Below are positions 23,084-25,886 of a stretch of 25,886 bases of DNA, piece by piece. The notes below the pieces were generated by a model. It saw nothing but the letters and a program-made list of their open reading frames with translations, had not been told where the DNA came from and did no database searches. The translations under genes were made by a program, and so were the position numbers. Source of the stretch: an uncultured Mycoplasmatota bacterium (GTDB taxonomy: Bacteria; Bacillota_I; Bacilli_A; RF39; UBA660). The DNA lies in the NCBI GenBank assembly GCA_900552235.1, contig URYZ01000010.1, forward strand, positions 1 through 25,886, given 5' to 3'. The stretch's first letter is position 1. Every line of letters starts with the position of its first letter.

Positions 23084-23860
23084 TTAACTTCCTACCCCTG
23101 AATATTTTTTTACTCCTTTATAAAAAATAATGATACATGGTATTAAATATATTATTGTAATAAGTGGTGATATTACATACAAATTAGATGATTTCTTACC
23201 TAAAATATATAAAAGTGGATAATAATTAACAAATCCATATGGAATTATAAAAGTAAAGATAACAACAATTCCTTTTCTAAAAATACCAATTGGGTACTGA
23301 GCCATATGTTTACCACCATCTGTAAAAACATTTCTTACTTCAAGTCCTTTTATTGTAACAAAGCAATATGCTGCCGCGAGGATAAATAATCCTAAAAATA
23401 TTAAAATAGAACTTAATAACATAAATATTAAAGTAATTATTTTATATAAATTCCAATTAACATCAATGTTAGAAATAGCAATTATTAAAATAATAATTGA
23501 CTGGAGAAATCTTGACAATTTAGTTAAACTTATTTCTTCTGCAAAAACCTGAAGCATTATATTTCTTGGTCTTAGTAAAAGTTTATCAAAATCTCCTTTT
23601 ATTATTAAATTATCAAACTGATCCATTCCTCTAAAAAATGATTCGCAAAAGGAAAAACCAAACTGAATAATAGCAAATGTTAAAAGAACTTCATATAAAG
23701 TAAAACCTTTTATGTTAGAAATTTTATCAAATAAACAAAGAATAGTAAAATAATAACCAAAAAAGACAAAGAATTGTGATATAAAAGACATTATAAAAGA
23801 TGATTTATATTGTAGTTCTCTTTTAACATGCATTTTAAAATATTTAAAGTATAGACTCAT
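23084..23860 (-). CDS. ABC-2 type permease (COG3694-like)
   Basis: 258 aa from the ATG at 23860, which has GGAGG upstream and lies two bases after the previous permease stop; the longer frame to 23941 runs inside that gene. It has about six membrane segments, with hydrophobic stretches around residues 22-42, 55-75, 113-130, 143-170, 195-215 and 222-245. The central LLLRPRNIMLQ resembles the ABC2_membrane_6 family, normally encoded third in an ATPase-permease-permease operon, exactly as here. It is one half of the exporter channel. The substrate is unknown. Confidence 0.82.
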   Translation of the reverse strand: MSLYFKYFKMHVKRELQYKSSFIMSFISQFFVFFGYYFTILCLFDKISNIKGFTLYEVLLTFAIIQFGFSFCESFFRGMDQFDNLIIKGDFDKLLLRPRNIMLQVFAEEISLTKLSRFLQSIIILIIAISNIDVNWNLYKIITLIFMLLSSILIFLGLFILAAAYCFVTIKGLEVRNVFTDGGKHMAQYPIGIFRKGIVVIFTFIIPYGFVNYYPLLYILGKKSSNLYVISPLITIIYLIPCIIIFYKGVKKYSGVGS

Positions 23861-23862
23861 AA

Positions 23863-24666
23863 TTAACCTCCTTGTATAACAGCTTTCTTTAAAGCTTTCT
23901 TTGTAATTAATCTTCCTATAACTACAAGAATAATTATCCATATTATTTGAATTATTATACCTTTAATTCCAGATGTTAAACTTATATTTCCTACATATAA
24001 TCTAAAAGGAAAATCACTTACATATCTGTATGGTAAAAAGTTACTTATTTTTTGTAGTAATGTCGGAAAAAATGGTATAGGTAAAACTAATCCTGATAAT
24101 ATATCTGAAGATACCATAAGTATATTAACTATTCCTTTTTCATCCAAAGTTATTAAACAAATGACATGATATAAAAGAATTAAAACAACAGTTAAAATAA
24201 TAGCTAAGAAAAAAGAAACGCTAAAAATAAGTAATCTTGGTAAAGTAATAGATAAATCTAAATTAAAAGGCGCAGGTAATAAAACTGCAATTAAAATTAC
24301 TGGAAAAAATCTAAGTAATGAACTTGATAATTTTTCTCCAATTATTTTACTAAACCACATAAAATATAAATCTTGGGGTCTACATAATTCATAAGATAGA
24401 TTACCTGTTTTTATCAAATTTAATATGTCTTTATCTTTATACCACAAGTATATTAAAGAAAAGAATGCCTGATTAAGCCATAAAAAACTTACAAGTTCAT
24501 CAAGTGGCATCGGAAGATTACCACTGTTAGATTCATAACATGCAATATAAACTGAAATATAAATAAAGCCAAAAAATAATTGAGTAAATATTCCTGCTAA
24601 AGCAGCACTTCTATACTGTAGACCTGTTATAAATTTTAATTTAAAGTACGAAAGATATGATTTCAT
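23863..24666 (-). CDS. ABC-2 type permease (COG4587-like)
   Basis: 267 aa, about six membrane segments, with the central CRPQDLYFMW matching the analogous loop of its partner (RPRNIML). The start ATG overlaps the ATPase stop by four bases (ATGA), so the two are coupled. With the next permease and the ATPase it should form a heteromeric ABC exporter of the kind found in many Firmicutes. The substrate is not known from sequence. Confidence 0.82.
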   Translation of the reverse strand: MKSYLSYFKLKFITGLQYRSAALAGIFTQLFFGFIYISVYIACYESNSGNLPMPLDELVSFLWLNQAFFSLIYLWYKDKDILNLIKTGNLSYELCRPQDLYFMWFSKIIGEKLSSSLLRFFPVILIAVLLPAPFNLDLSITLPRLLIFSVSFFLAIILTVVLILLYHVICLITLDEKGIVNILMVSSDILSGLVLPIPFFPTLLQKISNFLPYRYVSDFPFRLYVGNISLTSGIKGIIIQIIWIIILVVIGRLITKKALKKAVIQGG

Positions 24667-25643
24667 ATTTTAAAATCCTCATATAACTTTATAATTACAT
24701 TATCAATATTACCACTGTCGATATCAATATCTATTATAGATATTTTATTTGTTAAATAATTAATAAACTTACTTATTTCTATTTTTCTTATGTCAATTGT
24801 AAATTCTATTTTTCCATCTTTTATTTTTTCTTCAATAATATATTCTTCATTTAATAAGATTTTATCATTTGTTGTAACTGTTATCTTTCTTAAATAATCA
24901 TAATTTTTTCTAAGATTAGAAAGGGTCCCATCATACAATTTTTTACCTTTACCAATTAAAATTATTCTTTTAGCAAGAGAAGTTATATCACTCATATCAT
25001 GTGTTGTTAAAATAATAGTTACTTTTTGTTCTTTATTAATTTTTTTAATAAAATCTCTTACAATTTTTTTAGAAACAGCATCAAGTCCAATTGTCGGTTC
25101 ATCTAAAAAAAGTATTTTAGGTTTATGCAAAAGAGCCGCTGCTATTTCAAGCCTCATCCTCGATCCTAAGCTGAGTTGTCTTACAGGAATATTAATGATA
25201 TCTTTTAAATTTAATGTTTTTATCAATTCATTTAATGTTTCATTAAAACTTTGATCATCAATTTTATAAATATCTTTTAAAAGTTTAAATGAATCAATCG
25301 CAGGAACATCCCACCATAATTGACTTCTTTGTCCAAAGACAACTCCAATTTGGGAAACATATTTTTTTCTATCCAAATAAGGAACCATATTATCAATAAC
25401 AACTGTACCACTATCCGGATATAAAATACCTGAAAGAATTTTTATTGTTGTTGATTTACCAGCACCATTTGGACCAATATATCCCACTATTTCACCCTTC
25501 TTAATAGAAAAAGAAATATCATCAATTGCTTTTATGTATTTATATTTTCTATTAAAAAAGTCTTTTAAAGTAGCAAACTTTGTATTACTTTTTTCACTAA
25601 CTTTAAAAGTTTTACTTATGTGTTTTACCATGATGAATGACAT
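24663..25643 (-). CDS. ABC transporter ATPase (COG4586-like)
   Basis: 326 aa from the ATG at 25643, chosen because AAAGGAG stands eight bases upstream; an ATG at 25661 overlaps that site. Walker A GPNGAGKST is at residues 57-65, Q-loop FGQRSQLWWD, signature LSLGSRMR, Walker B ILFLDEPTIGLD and the switch His in TTHD. The Q-loop text and the roughly 90-residue C-terminal extension are typical of the COG4586 branch that pairs with COG4587 and COG3694 permeases. It powers export from the cytoplasmic side. First gene of the operon running through helD to the Nudix-GNAT gene. Confidence 0.92.
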   Translation of the reverse strand: MSFIMVKHISKTFKVSEKSNTKFATLKDFFNRKYKYIKAIDDISFSIKKGEIVGYIGPNGAGKSTTIKILSGILYPDSGTVVIDNMVPYLDRKKYVSQIGVVFGQRSQLWWDVPAIDSFKLLKDIYKIDDQSFNETLNELIKTLNLKDIINIPVRQLSLGSRMRLEIAAALLHKPKILFLDEPTIGLDAVSKKIVRDFIKKINKEQKVTIILTTHDMSDITSLAKRIILIGKGKKLYDGTLSNLRKNYDYLRKITVTTNDKILLNEEYIIEEKIKDGKIEFTIDIRKIEISKFINYLTNKISIIDIDIDSGNIDNVIIKLYEDFKI

Positions 25644-25706
25644 TTTATCAACTCCTTTCATTACAAAGAATCAACAAAAAGTATTCTAAAGTAAATTATA
25701 TAACGC

Positions 25707-25731
25707 AAAAAACCACATATTTAATATGTAG
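25707..25731 (-). terminator. Hairpin with U-tract in the ABC operon leader
   Basis: CTACATAT/ATATGTGG stem (8 bp, one G-U pair, triloop) followed by six T on the minus strand. It lies about 45 bases after the likely start of transcription, ahead of the ATPase gene. An upstream TAGTA can instead pair with TACTA that overlaps its 5' arm, so attenuation is possible. Confidence 0.5.
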
Positions 25732-25784
25732 TACCTATGTTGTAATAATACTAAATTGTAGATTCTTTGCAAAACGTCTATTTA

Positions 25785-25813
25785 AAGATACAATAAAAAA
25801 ATTAATATGTCAA
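25785..25813 (-). promoter_or_regulatory. Probable promoter of the ABC-helD operon
   Basis: TTGACA at 25813-25808, spacer 17, TATCTT at 25790-25785. A TATAAT at 25700-25695, nearer the gene, has no good -35 and is a weaker alternative. Confidence 0.6.
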
Positions 25814-25833
25814 TATAAATTTTTAAAATTATT

Positions 25834-25861
25834 AAAAGGATAAAGAAAACTTTATCCTTTT
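25834..25861. terminator. Intrinsic terminator, right edge
   Basis: Perfect 12-bp inverted repeat AAAAGGATAAAG / CTTTATCCTTTT with a four-base loop. It probably ends a minus-strand gene lying beyond the right edge. Nothing else is recognisable between it and the edge. Confidence 0.8.
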
Positions 25862-25886
25862 AAGTATTTATCCAGTTTTTTTATTT

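Noticed and set aside
25637..25843. Plus-strand open frame of 68 codons at the right edge
   Set aside because: It overlaps the ABC operon leader and promoter, has no ribosome binding site and no recognisable protein features.
1..25886. Mycoplasma-type genetic code (TGA as Trp)
   Set aside because: Several genes end at TGA in frame and conserved Trp residues use TGG, so the standard bacterial code applies.

Overview
The window is about 25.9 kb of very AT-rich DNA in which every convincing gene lies on the minus strand. TGA is used as a stop (for example at 2884 and 6119) and TGG for tryptophan, so the genetic code is standard and not the Mycoplasma code. Low GC, strong GGAGG ribosome binding sites, a T-box leader, intrinsic terminators and a secretin-free Tad pilus locus point to a Firmicutes/Bacilli-type bacterium, probably an uncultured gut lineage. 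The taxonomic guess is inference. No tRNA, rRNA, transposase, CRISPR array or prophage gene was seen.

In transcription order (right to left) there are about six units. (1) 25.8 to 19.5 kb: a promoter and hairpin leader, then an ABC exporter (ATPase and two ABC-2 permeases), a HelD-type helicase, an ITPase/Ham1-like NTP pyrophosphatase and a Nudix-GNAT fusion. (2) 19.5 to 17.0 kb: a strong promoter and structured leader with a terminator, a GNAT acetyltransferase, then a P-loop kinase and an S51-peptidase/GNAT fusion that may have their own promoter. (3) 16.9 to 11.46 kb: a compact Tad/Flp pilus operon (Flp pilin, two TadE/F-like pseudopilins, TadZ, TadA, TadB, TadC) ending in yebC. (4) 11.4 to 2.9 kb: a promoter, a small upstream ORF ending inside an intrinsic terminator, and then nine translationally coupled genes: short Rel, APH-fold kinase, PRTase-domain protein, TrpRS-like class I synthetase paralog, CAT-like acyltransferase, HAD phosphatase, amidohydrolase, YgjV-like membrane protein and GNAT. 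(5) 2.8 to 1.5 kb: a full-length tyrS with an ordinary promoter. (6) 1.5 kb to the left edge: a second tyrS behind a tyrosine T-box, with two compensating homopolymer frameshifts in its N-terminal coding region.

The most unusual part is unit 4. It joins a Rel protein whose synthetase centre looks degenerate (catalytic Glu replaced by Gln) and whose C-terminal regulatory domains are missing to enzymes that suggest handling of a nucleotide- or aminoacyl-adenylate-like small molecule: PRTase, HAD phosphatase, amidohydrolase, kinase, two acyltransferases and a repurposed aminoacyl-tRNA synthetase. The chemistry is unknown and no product is claimed. A second theme is leader regulation: units 1, 2, 4 and 6 each have a hairpin plus U-tract between promoter and first gene, so transcription attenuation seems to be a habitual control mode here.
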